Assembly: GCF_042432825.1 (NCBI RefSeq)
Contig: NZ_JBHLWN010000098.1
Span: forward strand, 62,001-126,000
From: Gordoniibacillus chartarius
Lineage (GTDB): Bacteria > Bacillota > Bacilli > Paenibacillales > NBRC-103111
Direction of reading: 5' to 3'
DNA: 64,000 nt
Numbering within the stretch: position 1 is the first letter of the stretch; every line of letters starts with the position of its first letter. The notes beneath the pieces were generated by a model that was given only the letters and a program-made list of their open reading frames with translations, made no database searches and was not told the origin of the DNA. The translations under genes and the position numbers were made by a program. Of this stretch, positions 43,583-51,703 are shown piece after piece.

Positions 43583-43810
43583 CGATAAGAACTCCTTTTT
43601 GCACATGCGGGTATTTCGGTACTTGTATCATAGCACGAAGCGCGGGAAGGGGGAACGGATGCGGGCGGCGGGAGAAGGGGTACATTTTGCCTGAAGGGTC
43701 GAATGCAGGGTCAGGACGCGGATTGGGCGCCAGGAACGGGCAGGAGTCCACTCCGACATACCCATCCCGCATATGATACACTAGATCGAAAGCAAAGGAG
43801 GGACTTCAAC

Positions 43811-43948
43811 ATGGCATTCGCAACTGCAACTGCAGGCGCAGGCGCTGGTTTCGGCGGTGGTTTCGGCGGTGGTCTCTGGACTAGCACAGGTGTGATTCTG
43901 GTTCTCTTCATTCTGCTGGTTATCGTTAGCCGCGCTTTCCTGGTGTAG
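43811..43948 (+). CDS. YjcZ-like sporulation miniprotein
   Basis: 45 residues: MAFATATAGAGAGFGGGFGG followed by a hydrophobic helix VILVLFILLVIVSRAFLV. Gly-rich head plus one membrane helix is the YjcZ family pattern, small proteins made in sporulation. AAAGGAGGG precedes the ATG, and a strong terminator follows, confirming a real transcription unit. Confidence 0.85.
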   Translation: MAFATATAGAGAGFGGGFGGGLWTSTGVILVLFILLVIVSRAFLV

Positions 43949-43975
43949 TCTAATCGGTAGTCCCTGTCATGGCGA

Positions 43976-44009
43976 GGAGCTTTCCGGCCAAGTCCGGAAA
44001 GCTCCTTTT
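43976..44009 (+). terminator. Rho-independent terminator
   Basis: Perfect 12-bp stem GGAGCTTTCCGG (43976-43987) / CCGGAAAGCTCC (43994-44005), then TTTT. Confidence 0.9.
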
Positions 44010-44176
44010 CCTTTTTGCCGGATTTGCGGACAAGCCGTTTAATTCAGGCCCCTCCGGCCGAAGCTAATACGTAGGCAAAATCTTGCCGGGCGTGGTAAAC
44101 TGAGGGGAAGAGCTTATGAAGGGTGCTGCCGGGTATCGGGCTGCGCCATGCGCGAAACGGAGGTGATCCGGTCAAC

Positions 44177-45877
44177 ATGTTGAAGCTGCAGCTTCCGAAA
44201 AATCGCATTCAATACTTGCTCCAGCAAGCGCCGAAACGGTTTGATGCCGCCATACTGGAGCGCGGTTGGGAGTATTATCATAAAAATTTGATTGCGCAGG
44301 TGGAACTGAAATTCGGGACGCTTATTTATGCGACGGTGCAAAACCCGGAACGGCGGGCATGCGAGGTGACGATCGACATCGAGTCGTTCGAGAACAGCGA
44401 ATGCTCTTGCCCTGACGACGGGATGTGCGCGCATATCGCGGCGCTGGTGTTCCATTTGTACGCGCCGTACGGACGGCCGGAGCTGCTGCTGCAGGAGCTG
44501 AAGCAGGCGGTCCTGCAGCGCTCGCGCATGAGAGCGGCTGCGGCGCGCACGGAGAAGACCGAAACGCGCGTCCTGGCGCCCGAACCGGTAGGGCCGGCTG
44601 CGGAGTGGCAGCGCTTCTTCGACCAGCGGTTCTACGGCTATTCGCTGTCGCATCAGCATTCGATCGATACGTTCCGCGATGCGGCCTGGGAGTCGCTGAA
44701 CGCGTTCGCCCAGGATTGGGATGAGGCGGTTCGCGGCTTGTACCGGTTGCACGTCGTGCTGTTCATGCTGCGAAAGATCGAGCATTTCTATCTCGATACG
44801 AAGGCGTCGTACTTGTCGTACCATCACGAGACCGGCTCCAAGCAAGGCGCGGCGCTCTGTATCGAGAAGCTGAAGGAAACCGTGGAGAAGCTGCCGGACG
44901 CCGTGTTTCAAAGCAGGCATTCCCTCTGGCGGGAAACGCTGGCGATGCTCGGCGAGTGGGCGCTGCAGGGGCGGGAGTCGCCTATCGACTGGCTGTTCGT
45001 GTACCGGTTCATCTGGTCCCACGTACCGGTCGCCAAATGGCGGCTTGAGGAATCGGAGCGGCTCGATGCGCTGCTGGCGAAGGAAGGCGCTTCGGGGCGC
45101 CTGCACACCGTGCTGACGTTAGCCAGAGCGCACTTCGACGTGCTGCTGGGCGAATCGACCGGCGAGCTGCCGAAGCGGCTGGAGAAGCTGACGGCCAAGC
45201 GTCCGGGCGACTTCTTCCTGTACTTGCAGGAAGCGCATCAGCACGGGGATGCTTTGTCTCTGCTGCGCTGGCTCCGGTGGCTGAAGCCGGCGATGGCGAC
45301 GGCAACGCACGACGAATTCCGGACGCTTTGCCAGTATTGGACGGATGTAGTGAAGCATATCGACAACGATGCGGAATGGGTCGGCGTGATGGAAGCGCTG
45401 CTCCCCCGATCCTATAACTATTACACGGGTTATTTGCTCCAGACGAAGCGATACCGGCAATGGGTCGACCTGCAGCTGGCCAACCGGATCTCGCCGCTCA
45501 ATCTGTACGCCGCGGAGCTGAAGGATGTGGAGAAGAACGACCCGGCGCTGCTGCTCCCGCTGTTTACGCAGGCGGTCGAGCGTTCGGTGCTGGAGAAAAA
45601 TCGTACGTCCTACAAAACCGCCGTCAAGCTGCTGAAGAAGCTTCATACCTACTACAAGAAGCTGGACCGGGAAGCCGACTGGGAGCGGTATGTGAACCGG
45701 CTGGCGGTGAAGTTCGCGCGGCTGCGGGCGTTTCAGGAGGAGCTGAAGCGAACCGGGTATGCGGCGCAGACGCTGCCGTTCGGCGCGGGAACCGGGGACG
45801 CGGATGGACGGATTGCTCAGGCTGAGCCGGATAACGGAGACGGAATGGGCGATCAGACCAAAGCGGGTACGGACTGA
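44177..45877 (+). CDS. ywqB: SWIM zinc-finger protein (YwqB-like)
   Basis: 566 residues. The SWIM motif is near residue 75-90: CSCPDDGMCAHIAALVF (CxC...CxH). The remainder is helical, with repeated hydrophobic blocks and no catalytic motif. ATG 44177 follows GGAGGTGA by ~10 nt. The gene lies 48 bp upstream of a SNF2 helicase, the same pairing as ywqB-ywqA in B. subtilis. SWIM proteins of this type are thought to guide the helicase to DNA or protein partners (inference). Confidence 0.88.
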   Translation: MLKLQLPKNRIQYLLQQAPKRFDAAILERGWEYYHKNLIAQVELKFGTLIYATVQNPERRACEVTIDIESFENSECSCPDDGMCAHIAALVFHLYAPYGRPELLLQELKQAVLQRSRMRAAAARTEKTETRVLAPEPVGPAAEWQRFFDQRFYGYSLSHQHSIDTFRDAAWESLNAFAQDWDEAVRGLYRLHVVLFMLRKIEHFYLDTKASYLSYHHETGSKQGAALCIEKLKETVEKLPDAVFQSRHSLWRETLAMLGEWALQGRESPIDWLFVYRFIWSHVPVAKWRLEESERLDALLAKEGASGRLHTVLTLARAHFDVLLGESTGELPKRLEKLTAKRPGDFFLYLQEAHQHGDALSLLRWLRWLKPAMATATHDEFRTLCQYWTDVVKHIDNDAEWVGVMEALLPRSYNYYTGYLLQTKRYRQWVDLQLANRISPLNLYAAELKDVEKNDPALLLPLFTQAVERSVLEKNRTSYKTAVKLLKKLHTYYKKLDREADWERYVNRLAVKFARLRAFQEELKRTGYAAQTLPFGAGTGDADGRIAQAEPDNGDGMGDQTKAGTD

Positions 45878-45925
45878 TCGTCCGGCAAGGCCGACTATGA
45901 ATGAATGCGAAGGAGCTGTACCTGC

Positions 45926-48904
45926 ATGATCGATACCGCTGTGCTGACCGTGAATGTCGAATGGAAGCCGGGCGGCTCTATATTTCTGTGGGGCGCGCGG
46001 AGCACGGGCGGCGTTTGGGACGCGATGGAGCTTAAGCAGCTGCTGTTCGCCTGGCATGTGCCGTCATTCTACGGCACGTTCGTGGAGACGGGCGAATGGC
46101 GCTCCCGCGAAGGAATCGAGCTGCCGGCGACGGAGGCGCTGGACTACTTTGCCGAGCCGACGCCCGCCCAGCACGCCGGCATCGCCTGGAGCCGCGAGGC
46201 GGCGGCGCTGCGGCAGCTGGCCCAGCCGGTACGGCGGGCGCTCGCGGAAGGGCGGTTCATGCCCGACTACGCGAAGTGGCGCGCCGGCGAGATCGGCTGG
46301 AAGCTCCAGCTGGAGGAGGAGCTTCGGCCGCTCGTGACCCCGGAGGTGCAGGGCTGGCTCGACAGCCTGATTCCGTCCTGGGTCGACGAGGACGGCACGC
46401 AGAAGGCGAGCCTGCGCCGGCTCGAGGCGGCGATCCCGATGGTGCAGCGCGGCGAAGCCGACCTGTGGCTCGACGAAGACGACTGGCTCGTCGCGATCGG
46501 CTGGCAGCACGATCCGGCGCCGTTCCGCACCTGCCTGCAGCTTATTGAGCCAGAGGACGACGGCTTGTGGCGGCTGCAGCTTGTGCTGCAGGACCGCGAA
46601 CGCAAGGATGTGCTGCGCGTCGTCGCAGACCGCTATGGCACGCCGGTGCCGGGCGAAGCGCCTTTGCCGGAAGCCTGGCTTGACGAGATCGGCCGGGTGC
46701 AGCGCGACGTATCGAAGTGGCTGCGGCTCGTTCCGTGGCTGGCCGAAGACGATACCGGGCTCGCGGCTGTGCGGAGCGGCGATTTCCGGCTGCTGCTTGA
46801 CGCCTCCGACGAGGTAACGCGCGAGGGCGGCGTCCTACCGGAGCCGGAGGAGCCCGAGCTGAAGGAGGAGCTTACGCTCGACGAGGCCTGGCGCTTCCTC
46901 GCCGAAGGCAGCGTACGGCTGGCCGAGGCTGGCTGTACCGTATTCCTGCCGGCGTGGTGGGAACGCATCCGCAAGCAGCGTCCGCGCCTTCGCGCCAAGC
47001 TGCGCACCTCCGTGGGCAGCACCAATGACGCCATGTTCGGCCTGCAGCAGATTATGCAGTTTGACTGGAAGCTCGCGATTGGCGATATGGAGCTGACCGA
47101 GGACGAATTCCGCAAGCTGCTGACCGAGAAGAAGCAGCTCGTGCGCATTCGCGGCCAATGGATCCAGCTTGACGCGGAGACGCTGGCCCAGCTGGAGCAG
47201 GCTCTCAAGCAGGTGAGCAAGAAGAACGGCATGTCGCTGCGGGAAGTGCTCGCATTGCATTTTTCCGGGGGACAGGAAGCCGTCGAAGGACTGCCGGACG
47301 ACGACATGCTGGATGAAGACTTGTCGCGTATGCTCAAACTGGAGGTCGAGCTTAACGATCACCTGCGCCACATGGTCGACCAGCTGACGTCCTTGTCCTC
47401 GATACCGCTGATGGAGCCGCCTCCTTCGTTCCAGGGCTCGCTGCGCCACTATCAAATCGAGGGCATTTCTTGGCTGCTGTTCCTGCGCCGGTTCGGCCTC
47501 GGCGGCTGCCTGGCCGACGATATGGGGCTCGGCAAGACGATCCAGTGGATCACCTATTTGCTGCATGTCAAAAGGCAGCAAGCGATGTCTCCGGACATAG
47601 AGCCTGCGCCATCGCTGCTGATTTGCCCGACCTCGGTGCTCGGCAACTGGCAGATGGAGCTGAAGCGCTTCGCCCCGACGCTTCGCGTGCACCTGCATTA
47701 CGGGCCGCAGCGGCTTAAAGGCGAGGCGTTCGCCATAGCCGCGGGAGAGGCGGATCTCGTGCTGACGTCGTATACGCTGTCCCATCTGGACGAAACGGAG
47801 CTCGGTTCCGTGGAGTGGAGCTCCATCTGTCTCGACGAGGCGCAGAACATCAAGAATGCCTATACGAAGCAGGCGTCGGCCATCCGGCGGCTGAAAGGCT
47901 TTCACCGCATCGCGCTGACGGGAACGCCGATTGAGAACCGGCTCACGGAGCTGTGGTCGATTTTCGATTTTATTAATCCGGGCTATTTAGGCTCGGTTCG
48001 GGAGTTTACGCACCGCTACGTGACGGCGATTGAGAAGACGCGCGACCCCGAGCTCATGGGGCAGGTGCAAAGACTCATCCGGCCGTTCCTGCTGCGGCGC
48101 CTGAAGAAGGATCCGGCGATTCAGCTGGACCTGCCTGAGAAGAACGAGTCGAAGACGTTCGTCTCGCTGACGGCGGAGCAGGGCTCCCTGTACGAGAACT
48201 TTATCCGCGACATGTTCGAGCGGCTGGATAAGCTGCCGGTCATGCAGCGGCGCGGGTTGATTTTGTCGGCGCTGACGCGTCTGAAGCAGCTGTGCAATCA
48301 CCCTTCGCTGCTGTTGAAGGAGCCTCCCGGCGCGCCGTGGCAGGGCCGTTCGAACAAGGTGGAGCGCCTGCTCGAGATGGTGCAGGAGCTGCGTCAGGAG
48401 GGCGACAAGTGCCTCGTCTTCACCCAGTTCGTCGAAACCGGCCATCTGCTGCAGCGCATCCTGGAACAGGAGCTCGGCGAGAAGGTGCTGTTCCTGCACG
48501 GCGGTACGCCGAAGGCAGTCCGCGATCAAATGATCGCCGGCTTCCAGGACGACAAGGCGCCTGTCGAGGAAACCGGGGCGATCTTCCTGCTGTCCTTAAA
48601 GGCGGGCGGTACGGGATTGAATTTGACCGCGGCGAACCATGTGTTTCACTTCGACCGCTGGTGGAACCCCGCCGTGGAAAATCAAGCGACCGACCGTGCC
48701 TTCCGCATCGGCCAAACGCGCCATGTGCAGGTGCACAAGTTCGTCACGCTGGGCACGCTGGAGGAGCGCATCGACGAGCTGATCGAACGCAAAGCCGGGC
48801 TCAGCCAGCAAATCGTCGGCGGCGGCGAGAACTGGATTACGGAGCTGTCCACCGAAGAGCTGCGGGAGCTGTTCACCCTGCGCCGCGAGTGGGTGGAGTG
48901 GTAG
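45926..48904 (+). CDS. ywqA: SNF2-family helicase/translocase (YwqA-like)
   Basis: 992 residues. A ~450-residue N-terminal region with a bacterial SNF2-associated module (RRLEAAIPMVQRGEADLWLD, RPRLRAKLRTSVG) precedes the motor: Walker A ADDMGLGKTIQWITYLL (~532), DEAQ at LDEAQNIKNAYTKQ (~636), LTGTPIENRLTELWSIFDF, motif V/VI HFDRWWNPAVENQATDRAFR. AAGGAG lies 10 nt before ATG 45926. SNF2 proteins translocate on duplex DNA and remodel bound proteins. Related enzymes occur in defence systems, but the SWIM partner and position favour a housekeeping role. Confidence 0.93.
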   Translation: MIDTAVLTVNVEWKPGGSIFLWGARSTGGVWDAMELKQLLFAWHVPSFYGTFVETGEWRSREGIELPATEALDYFAEPTPAQHAGIAWSREAAALRQLAQPVRRALAEGRFMPDYAKWRAGEIGWKLQLEEELRPLVTPEVQGWLDSLIPSWVDEDGTQKASLRRLEAAIPMVQRGEADLWLDEDDWLVAIGWQHDPAPFRTCLQLIEPEDDGLWRLQLVLQDRERKDVLRVVADRYGTPVPGEAPLPEAWLDEIGRVQRDVSKWLRLVPWLAEDDTGLAAVRSGDFRLLLDASDEVTREGGVLPEPEEPELKEELTLDEAWRFLAEGSVRLAEAGCTVFLPAWWERIRKQRPRLRAKLRTSVGSTNDAMFGLQQIMQFDWKLAIGDMELTEDEFRKLLTEKKQLVRIRGQWIQLDAETLAQLEQALKQVSKKNGMSLREVLALHFSGGQEAVEGLPDDDMLDEDLSRMLKLEVELNDHLRHMVDQLTSLSSIPLMEPPPSFQGSLRHYQIEGISWLLFLRRFGLGGCLADDMGLGKTIQWITYLLHVKRQQAMSPDIEPAPSLLICPTSVLGNWQMELKRFAPTLRVHLHYGPQRLKGEAFAIAAGEADLVLTSYTLSHLDETELGSVEWSSICLDEAQNIKNAYTKQASAIRRLKGFHRIALTGTPIENRLTELWSIFDFINPGYLGSVREFTHRYVTAIEKTRDPELMGQVQRLIRPFLLRRLKKDPAIQLDLPEKNESKTFVSLTAEQGSLYENFIRDMFERLDKLPVMQRRGLILSALTRLKQLCNHPSLLLKEPPGAPWQGRSNKVERLLEMVQELRQEGDKCLVFTQFVETGHLLQRILEQELGEKVLFLHGGTPKAVRDQMIAGFQDDKAPVEETGAIFLLSLKAGGTGLNLTAANHVFHFDRWWNPAVENQATDRAFRIGQTRHVQVHKFVTLGTLEERIDELIERKAGLSQQIVGGGENWITELSTEELRELFTLRREWVEW

Positions 48905-48910
48905 GATTCG

Positions 48911-48947
48911 GGGCAAGCTTGACGCTCTTCGCGTCGGGCTTGCCCTT
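48911..48947 (+). terminator. Terminator of the SWIM-SNF2 operon
   Basis: GGGCAAGC (48911-48918) pairs with GCTTGCCC (48938-48945), with GACGC/GCGTC inside, followed by TTT. Confidence 0.8.
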
Positions 48948-49066
48948 TGTGTTGGCGGGGCGTCGAGTTTTTCTGCAGCCGTTCAATTTTTATGGGGCAT
49001 GAGGGGGCTTGTTTCATATATAATGGTTGATAATACCTCCAATGGAAAGAGGGACGGGCAATCATC

Positions 49067-50056
49067 ATGAGGAAACATCGTTTCATCATTATTGGCCATG
49101 GCAATATCAGCCGATCGTATATGTCTGCATTCGCGAAGCTGGAGCGGGCGGAAATCGTCGGCGTCGTCGGACGAACCGAAGAGAAGGTCAAGCTGTTCGC
49201 GGAAACGCATCGGCTCCGTTTCTACGGCACCGATCTTGCCAAGGTTGCGGCCGAAGCCGAAGCGACGGCCGTCATTATATGCACGCCGAATGCGGCGCAC
49301 TACGGCCATGTACTCGCCGCCGCAGAGCTTGGCCTGCACTGCCTGTGCGAGAAACCGCTCCACATCGATCCGGCTAAGCAGCAAGAAATGATCCGGCGCT
49401 GCAGCGAGCATAACGTCCGTTTAGGCGTTTCTTATATGCGCAGATTCATTCCCCACATCGAGTGGCTGAAGGAGCTCATGGAGTCCGGCAAGCTCGGACG
49501 AATTACCGTGGCTGACGTAACGATGAAGCACTTCCGGGCGAAGGCTTACTACGATTCATGGCACGGGACTTACGAACAGGACGGAGGCGGTCCTTTCATG
49601 CAGCAGGGCAGCCATCTGATCGATATGGTCCAGTGGTTGTGCGGAGGCGCGCAGGAGGTGCTGGACGCCAAGCTTTTCCAGGTATATCACGATATCGAAA
49701 CCGAGGACCATGGCTACGCCGTCATTCGCTACCGCAACGGAGCGGTCGGAATGATCCAAGCTTCCACCGCCAGCGTTGGCATGGAGCAGGAACGGATCGA
49801 AATATCCGGTACTTTAGGCAGCGTAAGCGCCGATTACAAAGGTTTTCTCACGTTCGAGGTTCCGGGCGTCGAGAAGCCCGATTTCGACCCGGCCAGCGCT
49901 CATAACGACGTATTGTTTGTAAAACTGGCGGAAGATTTCCTTGCTGCCATCGAGCAAGAACGGCCTCCCGCCATCAGCGGTGAAGAGGCAGCCAAAGCTA
50001 CCGATCTGATTCATCAAATCTATATGAAGTCGGGCAAGCCGCTGAAGCTATTTTAA
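49067..50056 (+). CDS. Gfo/Idh/MocA-family oxidoreductase
   Basis: A 329-residue two-domain NAD(P)-dependent sugar/inositol dehydrogenase-like protein. N-terminal Rossmann domain (FIIIGHGNISRSYMSAFAKL, CTPNAAHYGHVL), the catalytic-lysine motif CEKPLHID, and a C-terminal alpha/beta domain with GGGPFMQQGSHLIDMVQWLC. The substrate cannot be inferred. It is monocistronic. Confidence 0.93.
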   Translation: MRKHRFIIIGHGNISRSYMSAFAKLERAEIVGVVGRTEEKVKLFAETHRLRFYGTDLAKVAAEAEATAVIICTPNAAHYGHVLAAAELGLHCLCEKPLHIDPAKQQEMIRRCSEHNVRLGVSYMRRFIPHIEWLKELMESGKLGRITVADVTMKHFRAKAYYDSWHGTYEQDGGGPFMQQGSHLIDMVQWLCGGAQEVLDAKLFQVYHDIETEDHGYAVIRYRNGAVGMIQASTASVGMEQERIEISGTLGSVSADYKGFLTFEVPGVEKPDFDPASAHNDVLFVKLAEDFLAAIEQERPPAISGEEAAKATDLIHQIYMKSGKPLKLF

Positions 50057-50077
50057 TTCGGTCTCGAATTTAGAAAC

Positions 50078-50115
50078 ATCGGCAGCTCCGGACCCAAAGG
50101 CCAAGGACTGCCGAT
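50078..50115. terminator. Hairpin downstream of the oxidoreductase
   Basis: ATCGGCAG (50078-50085) / CTGCCGAT (50108-50115) between convergent genes. No T-run. Confidence 0.4.
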
Positions 50116-50238
50116 TCGCCGCCGGGCGATACATAAATATGAATCCCGTCATGACCGAGGCTACCGCCTCGAGTCTGATTCATAGCTCAATCCGCATCCG
50201 CTGAAATCGCACGTTAAAAGAGCTAACCGCACTGCGGT

Positions 50239-51459
50239 TCACCCTTCCGCTTCCAGCCCGACATCCACGAACAAATAAAACTTGTCCCCGTACGGACAAG
50301 AGAACGTCTGGATCGGCAGCGACGTGTCAAGGTCCGTGTATACCTGCGACAGTGTTCCCTGCCGCTGGCGCTTCAGCATCACGATATTGCTGATGAAATA
50401 GGGACGCCAGCTCCAGTTCGAGCCCCGGTATCGCTCCTCCCGCACCCATCCCCCATTGCGGCGGCTGAAGTTGGAGGATACTTGATAACCGTCTTCTCTG
50501 CACAAATAGACGCGCTGCGTGATCGGCGGCAGCTCTGCGAGCAGCTCCGCCAAAGCCTCATCCGCTGCGTCGAATCCGCGCTCGGGTGCGTCTCCCCCAT
50601 CCGCCCCCGCCTGATGCAGCGCTGCATGAAGCTGCTCCTGCAGCGCCTGCAGCCGCTCCTGCTGCCGGATCGCCCGGTTCGCGAAGCGCTTGATTTCCTC
50701 CCGCAGCAAGCCGGCATATGCGCCGGCCGGCTGCAGCTCCGGCTCGGCGCGGGCGAACAGATACCCTTGCAAATACCTAGCCCCGGCCTGCAGCGCTCCG
50801 CGCAAATCGTCCTGCGTCTCAATGCCCTCAATCAGCAGCGACGCCCCGACCCGCTCGGCCAGAATGGAGAAGGACTGCAGCAGCGAGCGATAGCCGGCAT
50901 GGGTGCCGCTCTTCTTCATGATAGTGAGATCTACCTTCATGATCTGCGGGCGCAGCAGCGCAATCCGATCGAAATTGCTCGATCCGCTGCCGATGTCGTC
51001 GATCGCAATGGCACAGCCGCGCTCCCTGTACAGCTCTACAATCTCGGTCAGCTCCTGCAGCGGCGAGGTGAACTCCTCCTCCGTGATCTCGATAACGATC
51101 CGCTGCGGATCGATGCCGGCGCGGTCGATGATGTCCAGCGTCTCCAGCCGGCCCCGTTCCCGGAAGGTACGGTAAATCCAGGACGGCTTCAAATTTAGAA
51201 ACAGCCGTTCTTCCCCGCCCGCTGCAACCAAATGTGACATGGCCAGCTGCCGCAGATGCCGGTCGATCTGAATATGCTCGTTATCCCTGACATGAGGATT
51301 GGCAAAGAACGGCCCAAGGCTTTGTACGCGTTCGCCGTCCGCAAGCCACCGCCCCAATGCCTCATAGCCGTATACGCGAAGTGTTTGCAAGGAAACGATC
51401 GGCTGGTAATAGGGGACAACCTCAGATAAAGCGGGGAGCTTTATGTTCTGCAATGCCAT
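50239..51459 (-). CDS. ykuI: EAL-domain protein (YkuI-like)
   Basis: About 406 residues. EAL domain ~15-255 with YEALGRW (EAL signature), LNLKPSW, VIEITEEEF and AIDDIGSGSSNFDRIALLRP, so the metal and catalytic residues of c-di-GMP phosphodiesterases are largely present. A C-terminal YkuI_C/PAS-like domain follows (~270-405, YLCREDGYQVSSNFSRRNGG). YkuI of B. subtilis binds c-di-GMP. ATG 51459 follows GGGGGCGTC; upstream in-frame codons are ignored. Cytoplasmic. Confidence 0.9.
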   Translation of the reverse strand: MALQNIKLPALSEVVPYYQPIVSLQTLRVYGYEALGRWLADGERVQSLGPFFANPHVRDNEHIQIDRHLRQLAMSHLVAAGGEERLFLNLKPSWIYRTFRERGRLETLDIIDRAGIDPQRIVIEITEEEFTSPLQELTEIVELYRERGCAIAIDDIGSGSSNFDRIALLRPQIMKVDLTIMKKSGTHAGYRSLLQSFSILAERVGASLLIEGIETQDDLRGALQAGARYLQGYLFARAEPELQPAGAYAGLLREEIKRFANRAIRQQERLQALQEQLHAALHQAGADGGDAPERGFDAADEALAELLAELPPITQRVYLCREDGYQVSSNFSRRNGGWVREERYRGSNWSWRPYFISNIVMLKRQRQGTLSQVYTDLDTSLPIQTFSCPYGDKFYLFVDVGLEAEG

Positions 51460-51703
51460 CATGACGCCCCCATTCATGTCATATAACCTAATATTTAATG
51501 TTACATAAGTGTTATTATATGTTACGAATTGTAATGGACTCTTCCACGATTTGCAATGCTCATTTTTCAAAGATGACCCCCGGTTCATGATGAGTCTGGT
51601 ATAATCATCTTAGATTCATCGGACTGTTCAGTTTACGAAGCAAAATGTCGATAGAATCATTACCGCATCATTCGATCCTACTTTCCTGAAAAGGTGAGCT
51701 CCC

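Noticed and set aside
45926..48904. SNF2 helicase as part of a DISARM or similar defence island
   Set aside because: No methyltransferase, DUF1998, nuclease or phage-defence partner is nearby, and the SWIM partner fits the housekeeping ywqB-ywqA pair.
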